A DNA stretch of 64,000 nt from Microbacterium sp. CBA3102 (GCF_007954505.1 NZ_CP042412.1:2728001-2792000); one strand, 5' to 3'. Counted from the stretch's first letter, positions 40,397-50,074 are shown. Numbers and translations are program-made. The notes: a model not told the origin generated them from the letters alone.

Positions 40397-42097
40397 TCAG
40401 ACGCCGGTGGTCAGTGAGATCAGCCGCTCCTTCACCTGGCGTCGTAGCACCTTTCCGATCAGGGACTTGGGCAGTTCGTCGACCACGAAGACGCGACGGG
40501 GCACCTTGTACGGGGTCAAGATGCTGCGCGCGAAGTCACGGATCTCTTCGACATCGATATCGGTTCCGGGGTCCACGACGATCGCAGCGACGACCTCTTC
40601 GCCCGAATGCTCGCTGGGCAGACCGACGACCGCTGCATCGGCGACCTTCGGGTGCTGGCGCAGGACGTTCTCGACCTCGGTGGGAGCGACGTTGAAGCCA
40701 CCCGTGATGATGAGTTCCTTGATCCGATCGACGATCCGTACGAAGCCGGCGTCGTCGATCGTGACGATGTCGCCCGTGCGGTACCAGCCGTCGACGAAGA
40801 CGGCTTCGGTCTCCTCGGGCTTGCCGTAGTAGCCCGAGAAGACCTGCGGCCCGCGCACGACGAGTTCGCCGGCCGCCCCGGCCTCGACGTCGCGGCGGGG
40901 GTTCTCCGGGTCGACGACGCGACACTCCGTCCCCGGAAGGGGGAGCCCGACGGTGCCGGGCACACGGTTGTCGGCGACCGGGTTCGCCATGAGGACGGGC
41001 GAGCACTCGCTGAGCCCGTAGCCCTCGACGAGGTAGCCGTGGGTCGCCTCTTCGAAGGGGACCACCAGCTCATGCGGCAGTGCCATCGCGCCGGAGATCG
41101 CGACCTCTATGCCGTCGAGCGACACGTCCTTCGCCTTTGCCGCAGCGAGAAAACGGTCGGCGATCGGCGGCACGAGCGGCAGGAAGGTCGCGGGGTGCTT
41201 CTTGACGACGTCGAGGACGAGGTCGGGATCGAACTTCGGGAAGAGAACGAGTCGTGCACCCATCGACATCGCGAACGTGAGACACAGGGTGAGGCCGTAG
41301 GCGTGGAACATCGGCAGCACGGCGTAGACGACGCAGCCGTTCCCCCGTTCGATCGACGGTACCCAGGCTTGCGCCTGGGCGGCGTTCGCGAGCAGGTTGC
41401 GATGGGTGAGGGCTGCGCCCTTCGGCGTTCCGGTGGTTCCGGACGTGTACTGGATGATCGCGAGGTCGTCGGTTCCCGGTCTCGGATGCGATTCCGGGAT
41501 CGGAGCCGCCGCGAGCAACGTCTCCCAGGCGACCGCCCCGCGGACCTTCTCGGTCAACGCTGCACGGGATTCGCGGGCCTTCGCCACGGGAAGTCGCAGA
41601 GCGACACGGGTGAGGAACGGCATGGCCCTCGTCACGTCAACGGCGATGAGGTTCGTCACGGCAAGATCCGCGGGGAACTCCTGCACGGTGGAGACGACCT
41701 TGTTCCACACGATCGCGTGCTTCGCACCGTGGTCCTCGAACTGCTTGCGCAACTCTCGTGGCGTGTAGAGGGGGTTGTGTTCGACGACCACAGCACCGAG
41801 ACGGAGGACGGCGTAGAACGCGATGATGTGCTGCGGGCAGTTGGGCAGCACGATCGCGACCGGGTCGCCGGCGCGGACGCCCAGGTCGCGCAGTCCCGTC
41901 GCTGCGCGGTCGATCGCGGTCTGCAGCTGCGCATATGTCGTTTCCCGCCCGAAGAACTGGAGGGCGGGCGCGTCCGGGTAGTCGCGGGCCGACGCGGTGA
42001 CGATGTCCACGAGAGATCCGTCGACGGGAGGCAGGTCTTCCGGGACGCCTGCGGCGTAGCTGGCGATCCACGGGCGAGGGGGCTGGAACGTGCTCAC
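40397..42097 (-). CDS. Long-chain fatty-acid-CoA ligase (FadD-like)
   Basis: The enzyme activates fatty acids to acyl-CoA via acyl-adenylate. The protein has 566 aa. The AMP-binding loop is IIQYTSGTTGTPKGAALTH; further motifs are GYGLSECSPVLMANP, DGWYRTGDIVTIDDAGFVRIVDRIKELIITGG (YRTGD and the hinge), and PKSLIGKVLRRQV with the catalytic Lys. The GTG at 42097 lies 6 nt after TATGCT. It may act in beta-oxidation or lipid synthesis; chain length is not predictable. Confidence 0.92.
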   Translation of the reverse strand: MSTFQPPRPWIASYAAGVPEDLPPVDGSLVDIVTASARDYPDAPALQFFGRETTYAQLQTAIDRAATGLRDLGVRAGDPVAIVLPNCPQHIIAFYAVLRLGAVVVEHNPLYTPRELRKQFEDHGAKHAIVWNKVVSTVQEFPADLAVTNLIAVDVTRAMPFLTRVALRLPVAKARESRAALTEKVRGAVAWETLLAAAPIPESHPRPGTDDLAIIQYTSGTTGTPKGAALTHRNLLANAAQAQAWVPSIERGNGCVVYAVLPMFHAYGLTLCLTFAMSMGARLVLFPKFDPDLVLDVVKKHPATFLPLVPPIADRFLAAAKAKDVSLDGIEVAISGAMALPHELVVPFEEATHGYLVEGYGLSECSPVLMANPVADNRVPGTVGLPLPGTECRVVDPENPRRDVEAGAAGELVVRGPQVFSGYYGKPEETEAVFVDGWYRTGDIVTIDDAGFVRIVDRIKELIITGGFNVAPTEVENVLRQHPKVADAAVVGLPSEHSGEEVVAAIVVDPGTDIDVEEIRDFARSILTPYKVPRRVFVVDELPKSLIGKVLRRQVKERLISLTTGV

Positions 42098-42103
42098 CCG
42101 CCC

Positions 42104-42109
42104 AGCATA
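42104..42109 (-). promoter_or_regulatory. -10 box (TATGCT) of the leaderless acyl-CoA ligase promoter
   Basis: TATGCT on the minus strand, 6 nt, then the GTG at 42097. Confidence 0.5.
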
Positions 42110-42153
42110 TGTCGAGTCGCTCGTCGGGACGGAGGACCGGGGAACGCGCCAAC

Positions 42154-42159
42154 TAGACT
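42154..42159 (+). promoter_or_regulatory. -10 box (TAGACT) of the leaderless gatCAB promoter
   Basis: TAGACT, 6 nt, then the GTG of gatC at 42166. GAAGGG in the spacer could in principle serve as a weak ribosome-binding site but is too close to the start. Confidence 0.5.
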
Positions 42160-42165
42160 GAAGGG

Positions 42166-42465
42166 GTGTCTGAAATCACCCCTGATCTTGTACGCCATCT
42201 CGGCGTGCTCGCGCGCATCCAGCTGAACGACGACGAGGTGACGCGGCTCACGGGCCAGCTCGACGCCATCGTCGACAACATCGCCAAGGTGTCGGAGGTC
42301 GCCACCGCTGACATCGTCGCGACGAGCCACCCGATCCCGCTGAGCAACGTGTTCCGTCCCGACGTCGTCGGACAGACGCTCACGCACGAGCAGGTACTGC
42401 AGAATGCGCCGGACGCTGCCGACGGCCGTTTCCGCGTCACCGCGATCCTGGGAGAAGAGCAGTGA
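42166..42465 (+). CDS. gatC: Aspartyl/glutamyl-tRNA amidotransferase subunit C
   Basis: GatC is the small linker that stabilises GatA and GatB in the amidotransferase correcting Glu-tRNA(Gln) and Asp-tRNA(Asn). The protein has 99 aa with [31 protein letters not shown]. It is the first gene of gatCAB, with overlapping junctions throughout. Confidence 0.96.
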   Translation: MSEITPDLVRHLGVLARIQLNDDEVTRLTGQLDAIVDNIAKVSEVATADIVATSHPIPLSNVFRPDVVGQTLTHEQVLQNAPDAADGRFRVTAILGEEQ

Positions 42466-43979
42466 GCGACATCATCGGACTGAACGCGGCCGATCTCGCC
42501 GCGAAGCTGGTCGCGGGCGAGGTGTCGAGCGTCGAAGCGACGCAGGCCCATCTCGATCGCATCACCGCGGTCGACGGCGACGTCCACGCGTTCCTGCATG
42601 TCAACGAGGGTGCCCTCGAGGCCGCGGCGGCGATCGATGCCCGTCGTGCCGCGGGTGAGAAGCTCGGCCCGCTGGCCGGTGTGCCGCTGGCCATCAAGGA
42701 TGTACTGGTCACGACCGATCAGCCCACCACCAGTGGTTCGCGCATCCTCGAGGGATACCGCTCGCCGTACGACGCGACCGTCGTCGCCCGTTCGCGGGCG
42801 GCGGGACTGGTGCCGCTGGGCAAGACCAACATGGACGAGTTCGCGATGGGATCGTCCACCGAGCACTCGGCATACGGCCCCACTCGCAATCCGTGGGACC
42901 TCGACCGCATCCCGGGCGGCTCGGGCGGCGGCTCGGCCGCGGCGGTGGCGGCTTTCGAAGCACCGCTGGCCCTGGGCTCGGACACCGGTGGCTCGATCCG
43001 GCAGCCCGCGCACGTCACCGGCACCGTGGGCGTCAAGCCGACCTACGGCGGCGTGAGCCGCTACGGCGCGATCGCTCTCGCATCCAGCCTCGACCAGGTC
43101 GGTCCGGTCTCGAGAACGGTCCTCGACTCGGGGCTGCTGCACGATGTGATCGCCGGGCACGACCCGAAGGATTCCACCTCCCTGCGTGACGAATGGCCGT
43201 CGTTCGCCGAGGCGGCGCGCGAAGGCGCGCGAGGGGACGTCCTCAAGGGACTCAAGGTCGGCGTCATCCGTGAACTGCCCGACAGTGGATTCCAGCCCGG
43301 TGTGGCAGCGTCGTTCCGCAGCGCACTCGCGATGATGGAGGCTCAGGGAGCGGAGATCGTCGAGATCGGTGCTCCGCACTTCGAGTACGGCGTGGCCGCT
43401 TATTACCTCATCCTGCCGGCGGAGGCATCGAGCAACCTGGCGAAGTTCGACTCCGTGCGCTTCGGCCTGCGCGTGACTCCCGACGGCACGCCCACGGTCG
43501 AGGATGTGATGTCCGCGACGCGCGATGCCGGTTTCGGCGACGAGGTGAAGCGCCGCATCATCCTCGGCACGTACGCGCTCTCCGCCGGATACTACGACGC
43601 CTACTACGGGAGTGCGCAGAAGGTCCGCACGCTCATCCAGCAGGACTTCGCGAACGCCTTTGCGGAGGTGGACGTGATCGCGACGCCCTCGGCTCCGACC
43701 ACGGCGTTCAAGATCGGCGAGAAGGTCGACGATCCGCTGCAGATGTACCTCAACGACATCACCACGATTCCGGTCAACCTCGCCGGCGTCCCCGGCATCT
43801 CGATCCCGAGCGGTCTCGCCGACGAGGACGGGCTGCCCGTCGGCATCCAGTTCATCGCTCCTGCGCGTGAGGACGCGCGCCTGTATCGCGTCGGCGCCGC
43901 GTTGGAGACGTTGCTCGTCGATTCGTGGGGCGCTCCGTTGCTCACTCGCGCACCCCAGCTCGCAGGAGGGACCCGCTGA
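42462..43979 (+). CDS. gatA: Glutamyl-tRNA(Gln) amidotransferase subunit A
   Basis: The amidase subunit releases ammonia from glutamine. The protein has 505 aa. The Ser-cisSer-Lys triad is visible: Lys in [12 protein letters not shown], and the serines in the Gly-rich signature [46 protein letters not shown] and [12 protein letters not shown] match the family. It overlaps gatC by 4 nt. Confidence 0.97.
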   Translation: MSDIIGLNAADLAAKLVAGEVSSVEATQAHLDRITAVDGDVHAFLHVNEGALEAAAAIDARRAAGEKLGPLAGVPLAIKDVLVTTDQPTTSGSRILEGYRSPYDATVVARSRAAGLVPLGKTNMDEFAMGSSTEHSAYGPTRNPWDLDRIPGGSGGGSAAAVAAFEAPLALGSDTGGSIRQPAHVTGTVGVKPTYGGVSRYGAIALASSLDQVGPVSRTVLDSGLLHDVIAGHDPKDSTSLRDEWPSFAEAAREGARGDVLKGLKVGVIRELPDSGFQPGVAASFRSALAMMEAQGAEIVEIGAPHFEYGVAAYYLILPAEASSNLAKFDSVRFGLRVTPDGTPTVEDVMSATRDAGFGDEVKRRIILGTYALSAGYYDAYYGSAQKVRTLIQQDFANAFAEVDVIATPSAPTTAFKIGEKVDDPLQMYLNDITTIPVNLAGVPGISIPSGLADEDGLPVGIQFIAPAREDARLYRVGAALETLLVDSWGAPLLTRAPQLAGGTR

Positions 43980-45493
43980 TGGCCGCCGCCAAGCTCATGG
44001 ACTTCGACAAGGCGCTCGAGCTGTTCGAGCCGGTCCTCGGTTTCGAGGTGCACGTCGAACTCAACACGAACACGAAGATGTTCTCCGACGCGCCCAACCC
44101 GGCCAACGAGGCCTACCACGCCGCGGAACCGAACACTCTCATCGCTCCCGTGGATCTCGGTCTCCCCGGCTCGCTGCCGGTCGTGAACGAGACGGCGATC
44201 CGTTCCTCGATCAGCCTGGGTCTCGCCCTCGGCTGCTCGATCGCGGAGTCGAGCCGGTTCGCCCGCAAGAACTACTTCTACCCGGATCTCGGCAAGAACT
44301 ACCAGATCTCGCAGTACGACGAGCCGATCGCCTATGACGGGTCGGTCGAGGTCGAGCTCGAGGACGGCACGCTCATCACGATCCCGATCGAGCGCGCGCA
44401 CATGGAGGAGGACGCCGGCAAGCTCACTCACATGGGTGGGGCGACCGGACGCATCCAGGGGGCCGAGTACTCGCTGGTCGACTACAACCGGGCGGGTGTC
44501 CCGCTGGTCGAGATCGTGACGAACATCATCTACGACACCGAGCACCGTGCACCGGAGGTCGCCAAGGCCTACGTGCAGGCGATCCGCGACATCGTGCGTG
44601 GCCTCGGCATCTCCGAAGCGCGACTGGAGCGGGGCAACCTGCGTTGCGACGCGAACGTCTCATTGCGTCGACGTGGCACCGACGAGCTCGGCACTCGCAC
44701 CGAGACGAAGAACGTCAACTCGATGCGCTCCGTGGAGCGGGCCGTGCGGTACGAGATCCAGCGCCAGGCGCAGATCCTCGCCGACGGCGGCACGATCACC
44801 CAGGAGACGCGTCACTGGCACGAGGACACCGGGACCACCTCTCCGGGGCGCCCGAAGTCGGACGCCGATGATTACCGGTACTTCCCGGAGCCTGACCTGC
44901 TGCCCGTGGAACCGGCCGCCGAGCTGATCGAGGAGCTGCGTGCGGCTCTTCCCGAGCAGCCGGTGGCTCGCCGCCGTCGTCTGATGACGGAATGGGGATT
45001 CACCGATCTGGAGTTCCAGGACGTCCGCAACGGCGGCCTGCTCGAGGTCGTCGAGGCGACGATCACCGCGGGGGCGACACCCGCCACCGCACGCAAGTGG
45101 TGGACCGGTGAGATCACTCGCATCGCCAACACCCAGGACCAGGACGCCACCGCGCTGATCAGCCCGGAGAACGTCGCTGCTCTTCAGCGGCTCGTCGACG
45201 CGGGTACGCTCACCGACAAGCTCGCCCGCCAGGTACTCGAAGGCGTCATCGCCGGTGAGGGCACTCCGCAGGAGGTCGTGGATGCCCGCGGGCTCGCGGT
45301 TGTGTCTGATGACGGCGCGCTGATCGCGGCGATCGACGAAGCTCTGGCGGCACAGCCTGACGTGATGGCGAAGATCAAGGACGGCAAGGTGCAGGCGGCC
45401 GGAGCGGTCATCGGAGCGGTCATGAAGGCGATGAAGGGCCAGGCGGATGCCGCGCGCGTCCGTGAGCTCATCCTCGAGCGCGCGGCGCAGTAG
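43979..45493 (+). CDS. gatB: Aspartyl/glutamyl-tRNA amidotransferase subunit B
   Basis: GatB binds the mischarged tRNA and performs the kinase and transamidation steps. The protein has 504 aa. Landmarks are [70 protein letters not shown] and [13 protein letters not shown]. The C-terminal YqeY-like tail ends VGAVMKA-like [17 protein letters not shown]. The ATG shares one base with the gatA stop. Confidence 0.97.
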   Translation: MAAAKLMDFDKALELFEPVLGFEVHVELNTNTKMFSDAPNPANEAYHAAEPNTLIAPVDLGLPGSLPVVNETAIRSSISLGLALGCSIAESSRFARKNYFYPDLGKNYQISQYDEPIAYDGSVEVELEDGTLITIPIERAHMEEDAGKLTHMGGATGRIQGAEYSLVDYNRAGVPLVEIVTNIIYDTEHRAPEVAKAYVQAIRDIVRGLGISEARLERGNLRCDANVSLRRRGTDELGTRTETKNVNSMRSVERAVRYEIQRQAQILADGGTITQETRHWHEDTGTTSPGRPKSDADDYRYFPEPDLLPVEPAAELIEELRAALPEQPVARRRRLMTEWGFTDLEFQDVRNGGLLEVVEATITAGATPATARKWWTGEITRIANTQDQDATALISPENVAALQRLVDAGTLTDKLARQVLEGVIAGEGTPQEVVDARGLAVVSDDGALIAAIDEALAAQPDVMAKIKDGKVQAAGAVIGAVMKAMKGQADAARVRELILERAAQ

Positions 45494-45499
45494 CGCGCG

Positions 45500-45529
45500 C
45501 CCCCGGGCCTCATGTCTGAGGCTCGGGGG
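45500..45529 (+). terminator. Hairpin after gatB (likely terminator, no clear U tract)
   Basis: CCCCCGGGCCTCA pairs with TGAGGCTCGGGGG around TGTC, giving a strong stem 7 nt after the gatB stop. Its last base begins the GAGAAT -10 box of dinB, so terminator and promoter are packed together. Confidence 0.65.
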
Positions 45530-45534
45530 AGAAT
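45529..45534 (+). promoter_or_regulatory. -10 box (GAGAAT) of the leaderless dinB promoter
   Basis: GAGAAT, 6 nt (CCTCGC), then the ATG at 45541. I see no LexA-type box in the short upstream gap. Confidence 0.45.
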
Positions 45535-45540
45535 CCTCGC

Positions 45541-46797
45541 ATGGGACACGGTGACGGCAGAGGGCGGATCGTCTCCGACGCGGGTGCGGAGGATACCGGC
45601 ACGCGTATCCTGCACGTCGACATGGATGCGTTCTATGCGGCCGTCGAGGTGCTGGATGACCCCACGCTCCGGGGTCTGCCGCTGATCATCGGTGCACCGG
45701 ATGGTCGTTCCGTCGTGTCGAGCGCCTCGTATGAGGCCCGGCGATACGGCGTACGCGCCGCGATGCCGGTGTCGCAGGCGCTGCGTCTGTGTCCGTCCGC
45801 GCGCATCGTCCCGCCGCACTTCGCGCGCTACCAAGAGGTATCCCGACAGGTCATGGCGATCTTCGAGTCGTTCACGCCGCTCGTCGAGCCGCTTTCCGTG
45901 GACGAGGCCTTCCTCGATGTGCAGGGCGTGCGGCGTCTGTGGGGGAGCCCGGGGCGCATCGCCGAGCTGATTCGAGAACGTGTGCGCGACGAGGTCGGCA
46001 TCACGTGCAGCGTGGGCGTCGCGGCGACCAAGCATGTCGCCAAGATGGCTTCGACGATCGCCAAGCCCGACGGGATGCTCATCGTCGCCGGCGACGACAC
46101 GCTCGACTTCCTCGCGCCTCGGCCCGTACGTGCGATGTGGGGAGTGGGACCGAAAGCTGCGGAGGCGCTCGAAGCACGCGGTATCCGCACCGTGCAGGAC
46201 GTCCGCGACGCGCCGACGGAGATGATCGATCGTGCCGTCGGAGCCGCGCTCGGGGCCCGCCTCAGACAACTCGCCCGCGGAGAAGACCCTCGAGCCGTCG
46301 ATACGGAGCGAGTGGAGAAGAGCATCGGCCATGAGGAGACCTTCGACACGGACATCCTGGACCGGCCTTTCCTCCGTGCCGAACTGCTGCGTCTGGCCGA
46401 CCGGGTCGCGGTCCGGCTTCGACGCGCCGGCTGGGAGGCGTCGACCGTCGCGATCAAGATCCGATTCGACGACTTCCGCACCGTGAACAGATCCCATACT
46501 CTGACGGAGCCCACGGCAGTCGGACAGCGGATCGGCGAGGCGGCACAGACGCTCTTCGAGCAGATCGACCGACGCGACCCCGTCCGTCTCGTGGGGGTTC
46601 GGGCAGAGAATCTGCGACCTGCCGGTGGCGCGGGAATGGCACTCTGGGACGACGACGAGGACTGGCGCAAGGTCGAAGGCGCGGTCGATGAAGCCATGGC
46701 TCGTTTCGGCTCGACGACGATCAGCCGCGCGCGGCACATCGGACGCGGTGAAGGGCGAGGCGCGGCCCAACATCCCAAGGCGCACGGCGTGGATTGA
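45541..46797 (+). CDS. dinB: DNA polymerase IV (Y-family)
   Basis: The protein has 418 aa. It has the Y-family palm motifs ILHVDMDAFYAAVEV (metal-binding Asp) and PLSVDEAFLDVQGV (SVDE), the ARRYGVRAAMP finger motif, GVAATKHVAKMAS, and the HhH segment GVGPKAAEALEARGI. The little-finger domain follows, then a short C-terminal tail without an obvious beta-clamp motif that I can identify. It copies damaged DNA and is error-prone. Confidence 0.95.
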   Translation: MGHGDGRGRIVSDAGAEDTGTRILHVDMDAFYAAVEVLDDPTLRGLPLIIGAPDGRSVVSSASYEARRYGVRAAMPVSQALRLCPSARIVPPHFARYQEVSRQVMAIFESFTPLVEPLSVDEAFLDVQGVRRLWGSPGRIAELIRERVRDEVGITCSVGVAATKHVAKMASTIAKPDGMLIVAGDDTLDFLAPRPVRAMWGVGPKAAEALEARGIRTVQDVRDAPTEMIDRAVGAALGARLRQLARGEDPRAVDTERVEKSIGHEETFDTDILDRPFLRAELLRLADRVAVRLRRAGWEASTVAIKIRFDDFRTVNRSHTLTEPTAVGQRIGEAAQTLFEQIDRRDPVRLVGVRAENLRPAGGAGMALWDDDEDWRKVEGAVDEAMARFGSTTISRARHIGRGEGRGAAQHPKAHGVD

Positions 46798-46822
46798 TCC
46801 CACACGCTCGGCGTTCCTCGAC

Positions 46823-46828
46823 TACCGT
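46823..46828 (+). promoter_or_regulatory. -10 box (TACCGT) of a leaderless promoter
   Basis: TACCGT, 6 nt, then the ATG at 46835. Confidence 0.4.
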
Positions 46829-46834
46829 GGGCTT

Positions 46835-47152
46835 ATGCCGAACATTGCACTGGAACTCGGAAAGCAAGCTGCGTCCTTCGGCGTGAAGAGCGCGTATGGA
46901 GAGCCGCAGGACGTGGATGGGGTGAGCATCACGCCGGTCGCGTTCACCTATTCGGGATTCGGCGGGGGGAGTGGGGACGGCGCCGAAGGCGGTGGAGGCG
47001 GAGGCGTTTCCGTTCCGGTCGGTGTCTACGTGCGGCGTGAAGAGGGCCTGCGCTTCGAGCCCAACATCGTCACTCTGCTCGTTGTGGCCGTGCCGTTCGT
47101 CTGGGTCGCCGGACGAGCGTTCGCACGTATCATCCGTGCCCTCAAGAAGTGA
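46835..47152 (+). CDS. Small GerW/YtfJ-like protein
   Basis: The protein has 105 aa. The pattern ASFGVKSAYGEPQDVDGVSITPVAFTYSG, a glycine-rich loop (FGGGSGDGAEGGGGGGVSVPVGVYV) and a C-terminal hydrophobic helix (IVTLLVVAVPFVWVAGRAFAR) resemble GerW/YtfJ sporulation-type proteins, here in a non-sporulating actinobacterium. Function is unknown. It overlaps the next gene by 17 nt. Confidence 0.65.
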   Translation: MPNIALELGKQAASFGVKSAYGEPQDVDGVSITPVAFTYSGFGGGSGDGAEGGGGGGVSVPVGVYVRREEGLRFEPNIVTLLVVAVPFVWVAGRAFARIIRALKK

Positions 47153-47717
47153 CGACCCGGTCGCGGCAGCACTCGAGCATGCGGCGACCCTGATCGCGCA
47201 GGACATCCGATCACTGGCTGCGGCCAACCCGGTCGTCCTCATCGACGGCGGCAGCGGTGCCGGCAAGTCTTCCCTCGCTGCGCGGCTCGTGCGGCGCTGG
47301 CCTGTGCTCGGCCACGTGCAGCTCGTCGCGCTCGACTCGATCTACCCGGGCTGGGACGGGCTCGATCAGGGCGCGGAACGCGCTCTCGAGTGGATTCTGC
47401 GCCCGCACGGGCGGGGGTACTTGGGGACCTGGCGGCGCTGGGATTGGGAAGCGGAGACCGAGGCCGAGAGCCACGCCGTCGACCCTGCTCTCGGCGTGAT
47501 CGTCGAGGGCAGCGGGATCCTGCGGCCGTCGACCGCAGGCCTCGCCGACGTCCGGATCTGGGTTGAATCGACGGAAGAATCCCGGAAGAGGCGCGCGCTC
47601 GCCCGTGATGGTGACACCTATCGCCCACATTGGGACCGATGGGCGGCCCAGGAGCGACGCCACATCGACCGAGACGACCCACGCGCGCTCGCGACGCGTA
47701 TCGTCGAGATCCCCTAG
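47136..47717 (+). CDS. P-loop ATP-binding protein (uridine-kinase-like)
   Basis: The protein is about 193 aa from GTG at 47136. Walker A is VVLIDGGSGAGKSSLAARLV, followed by VQLVALDSIYPGWDGLD, a DxxY substrate region as in nucleoside kinases, then WDWEAETEAESHAVDP and LGVIVEGSGILRPS (Walker B-like), and an Arg-rich lid (ESRKRRALARDGD). It probably phosphorylates a small molecule; the substrate is not evident. It converges on DUF2017. Confidence 0.75.
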   Translation: MPSRSDDPVAAALEHAATLIAQDIRSLAAANPVVLIDGGSGAGKSSLAARLVRRWPVLGHVQLVALDSIYPGWDGLDQGAERALEWILRPHGRGYLGTWRRWDWEAETEAESHAVDPALGVIVEGSGILRPSTAGLADVRIWVESTEESRKRRALARDGDTYRPHWDRWAAQERRHIDRDDPRALATRIVEIP

Positions 47718-47720
47718 CGG

Positions 47721-48224
47721 TCAGTCGATCGGAAGTCCTTCCGCTTCATCCGCAGCGTGGATCAGCAGATCCAGGCGATAACCCAGCCAGTCGTAGATGC
47801 CGTGGCGATCGTCCCCGCCGGGGTCCTCGTCGGAGGTGATGCCCAATCGGGTGGCGATGACGAGACGGATGGCAGTGAGCGTGCGCAGCCAGGCGTCGAC
47901 GCTCTCGATGGACACGAACACCTCTCGCGTCGTGAGAGCCGTGTCCTCCGTGAGCGCGTCGGAGTCCGGGGGCAGTGTGCCGAGAGCCGACCGTACGATG
48001 CGGGCGTCGGCGAGGCGACGGTCGAGAAGATCGTCTCTCGTCGCGACGCTGAACTCCGCCGCCGCGTCCGAGTCCTCCGGATACGGGGTCGGAGTCAGCC
48101 GATCGACGGCGGGGTCAGCGATGTCCCGGGAATCGGTGACGAGTTCCACGAAGTCGTCCACCAGTCGCGCGAGGTGGAACGCCTCGATCAACGTCATCTC
48201 CTGAAGGATGCGCTCAGCGGTCAC
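47721..48224 (-). CDS. DUF2017-family protein
   Basis: The protein has 167 aa. The actinobacterial family DUF2017 is suggested by ILQEMTLIEAFHLARLVDDFVEL, SVDAWLRTLTAIRLVIATRLGI, and IYDWLGYRLDLLIHAAD. It is found next to clpS in many Actinobacteria, as here, but has no known role. The GTG at 48224 overlaps the clpS stop (GTGA). Confidence 0.85.
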   Translation of the reverse strand: MTAERILQEMTLIEAFHLARLVDDFVELVTDSRDIADPAVDRLTPTPYPEDSDAAAEFSVATRDDLLDRRLADARIVRSALGTLPPDSDALTEDTALTTREVFVSIESVDAWLRTLTAIRLVIATRLGITSDEDPGGDDRHGIYDWLGYRLDLLIHAADEAEGLPID

Positions 48225-48517
48225 GATGCCGCCTTCCGTACTGTCGCCCAGAGCCCGAAGTCGTGCATCGCCTGGGCATGGACCTCCATCGTCTCTCTGG
48301 GGCCGGTCGCGACCACCGCATGGCCTTCGTGGTGGACGGCGAGCATGAGTGCGGTGGCATGGTCGACCGAGTAGCCGAAGTACGTCCGGAACACGCGCAC
48401 CACGTAGCTCATGAGATTCACCGGGTCGTTCCAGACGACGACCTGCCACGGCTCGAGGGGAGCGGCCCGAAGATCGGTGGTCTCGTCGAGCTCGGGAAGC
48501 GCAGCCGGTGTCGTCAT
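48221..48517 (-). CDS. clpS: ATP-dependent Clp protease adaptor ClpS
   Basis: ClpS delivers N-degron substrates to ClpAP/ClpCP. The protein has 98 aa, with the ClpS fold WQVVVWNDPVNLMSYVVRVFRTYFGYS and the Met/His-rich segment ATALMLAVHHEGHAVVATGPRE. The ATG at 48517 overlaps the metallopeptidase stop (ATGA). An in-frame ATG at 48523 is possible. The genes metallopeptidase, clpS and DUF2017 form one coupled operon. Confidence 0.94.
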   Translation of the reverse strand: MTTPAALPELDETTDLRAAPLEPWQVVVWNDPVNLMSYVVRVFRTYFGYSVDHATALMLAVHHEGHAVVATGPRETMEVHAQAMHDFGLWATVRKAAS

Positions 48518-48861
48518 GCCCATCCCATCTCATGCAGCTGCTCGTCGTCGATGCCGTAGAAGTGGGCGATCTCGTGCACCAGTGTGGTGTGGATCTCATC
48601 GCGGAGTTCGTCTTCGGAATCGCACTGTGCCAGGTGCGGGTCACGGTAGACCACGATGCGGTCGGGGAGCTCGCCCATGCCGTACTGGGTGCGCTCGGTG
48701 AGGGCCAGACCGTCGTAGAGACCGAGAAGATCGAGGCTGCCGTCCTCCGGGCGATCTTCGACAACGAACACGATGTTCTCCAGCCCCTCGACCATGTCAT
48801 CGGGGAGCCGGTCGAGCTCGTCGATCACGAGCTCTTCGAAGGCGTCGGCGTTCATTTCCAT
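48514..48861 (-). CDS. Metallopeptidase-family (zincin-like) protein
   Basis: The protein is about 115 aa with HEIAHFYGID, an HExxH motif plus distal Asp that fits the small actinobacterial zincin family. Upstream are IVVYRDPHLAQCDSEDELRDEIHTTLV. It may be an active small metalloprotease. The start at 48861 follows TAGGCT by 7 nt; ATG 48855 is an alternative. It leads the clpS operon. Confidence 0.85.
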   Translation of the reverse strand: MEMNADAFEELVIDELDRLPDDMVEGLENIVFVVEDRPEDGSLDLLGLYDGLALTERTQYGMGELPDRIVVYRDPHLAQCDSEDELRDEIHTTLVHEIAHFYGIDDEQLHEMGWA

Positions 48862-48899
48862 CGCATCCAGCCTAGAGGCGGTAGCCGCCCGGCGCCCGC

Positions 48900-49535
48900 T
48901 CAGTGCACGACGACGAGGACACCGGCGACGGCGATGAACAGCGTTCCGAAGACCACGTTGAGTACACGTTGTCCACGCGCGGACGCCGTCAGACGTCGGA
49001 AGGGCCGCGCGGCAGCAGCGAAGAACCCCCACATGACGATCACGTCGACCACGACCACGGTGGCGATCAAGGTGAGGTACTGGGGGAGTGGCGGTTCATC
49101 GAGCCGCACGAACTGGGGGATGAACGCCAGGAAGAAGACGATCGCCTTGGGATTCAAGAGGTTCACCCAGAACCCCCGTCGGATCATCGACCAGTGGCTC
49201 TCACGGAGGTCGATCGGGGCCGGGGCGTCGACATCGACGTTGACCGCAGCGGGCCGGGCGAGCAGGAGCCGTACCCCGAGAAAGACGAGGTAGGCGGCTC
49301 CGGCATAGCGGATGGCGTTGAAAAGGAGTTCCGAGCGTGAGACGAGGAGACCGACGCCGGCAGCGACGATCGCCACGTGGACGACCAGAGCGATCTGCTG
49401 GCCGATGATGCCCCAGATCGAGCGCCGCCACCCTTGGCTCATGGCGTTGGACATGGTGTTGATGGCGCCCGCACCGGGCGTGAGGCTGATCACGACGGAC
49501 GCGGTCAGCAACGAGAACCAGACCGCGAGTGACAC
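48900..49535 (-). CDS. LysE/RhtB-family exporter
   Basis: The protein has 211 aa with about six hydrophobic helices. The family motif SLTPGAGAINTMSNAMSQGWRRS is near the N-terminus, followed by GIIGQQIALVVHVAIVAAGVG, and GFWVNLLNPKAIVFFLAFIPQFV later. Such proteins export amino acids or similar solutes. The GTG at 49535 lies 6 nt after TAGACT. Confidence 0.9.
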   Translation of the reverse strand: MSLAVWFSLLTASVVISLTPGAGAINTMSNAMSQGWRRSIWGIIGQQIALVVHVAIVAAGVGLLVSRSELLFNAIRYAGAAYLVFLGVRLLLARPAAVNVDVDAPAPIDLRESHWSMIRRGFWVNLLNPKAIVFFLAFIPQFVRLDEPPLPQYLTLIATVVVVDVIVMWGFFAAAARPFRRLTASARGQRVLNVVFGTLFIAVAGVLVVVH

Positions 49536-49541
49536 GAGGTC

Positions 49542-49547
49542 AGTCTA
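49542..49547 (-). promoter_or_regulatory. -10 box (TAGACT) of the leaderless LysE promoter
   Basis: TAGACT on the minus strand, 6 nt, then the GTG at 49535. Confidence 0.5.
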
Positions 49548-49587
49548 GAGCTTCGGGGTGACGTGCCCGGCTTGTTCACGAGGGGAC

Positions 49588-49623
49588 GAAGAAGGCCCGG
49601 ATCATTCGACCCGGGCCTTCTTC
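49588..49623. terminator. Strong hairpin marking the end of the core segment
   Basis: GAAGAAGGCCCGG pairs with CCGGGCCTTCTTC, a 13-bp perfect stem around a 10-nt loop. A U-rich tract is available on both strands (TTCTTC, GAAGAA). It separates the LysE gene from the accessory region and may work in both directions. Confidence 0.75.
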
Positions 49624-49675
49624 CTGAGGGTCCCTGCGTAGACAGTTCTCAAAACCCACCCCGAGGCTGAAATCG

Positions 49676-50074
49676 TTGATTTCTCGCTGGAAACGAGGGA
49701 CATACCGGGTATCGCAGCGGGCCGATGGCACCCCAATTCTGGACACGCGAGGCCATTGCGTCAGGAGGATTGGGAAACCTCAAACCTTTCTCACCCCCGC
49801 AGAAGTAGATCGACTTGTGGACGATTACCTCGCTGGTCTCAGCGTCGGATACCTGGCTCAGAAGTATGGTGTGCACCGCGCAACTGTCTCGAAGCATCTC
49901 ACCCGGAGCAACGTTGTGCGCCGCCAGCACGGACTCACTACCGAGGAAGCAGCAGAGGCCGTGAAGCTGCACGGTGGTGGCGTCTCGATGCGCGCGATCG
50001 CCCGCACACTCGGAGTAGACCGCAAACAGGTACGCGTTACCCTCGTCGCCGCCGGTTCGCTTGCGGCTAGCTGA
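49676..50074 (+). CDS. Small DNA-binding protein with two helix-turn-helix units (start uncertain, possibly truncated)
   Basis: The frame encodes up to 132 aa from TTG at 49676; no ATG or GTG start exists before the first HTH. The sequence LTPAEVDRLVDDYLAGLSVGYLAQKYGVHRATVSKHL is a clear HTH, and a second is TTEEAAEAVKLHGGGVSMRAIARTLGVDRKQVRVTL. Such paired HTHs occur at the C-terminus of serine recombinases, so this may be a recombinase remnant or a free-standing regulator. A perfect 18-bp palindrome follows 6 nt after the stop. No catalytic domain is present. Confidence 0.6.
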   Translation: MISRWKRGTYRVSQRADGTPILDTRGHCVRRIGKPQTFLTPAEVDRLVDDYLAGLSVGYLAQKYGVHRATVSKHLTRSNVVRRQHGLTTEEAAEAVKLHGGGVSMRAIARTLGVDRKQVRVTLVAAGSLAAS

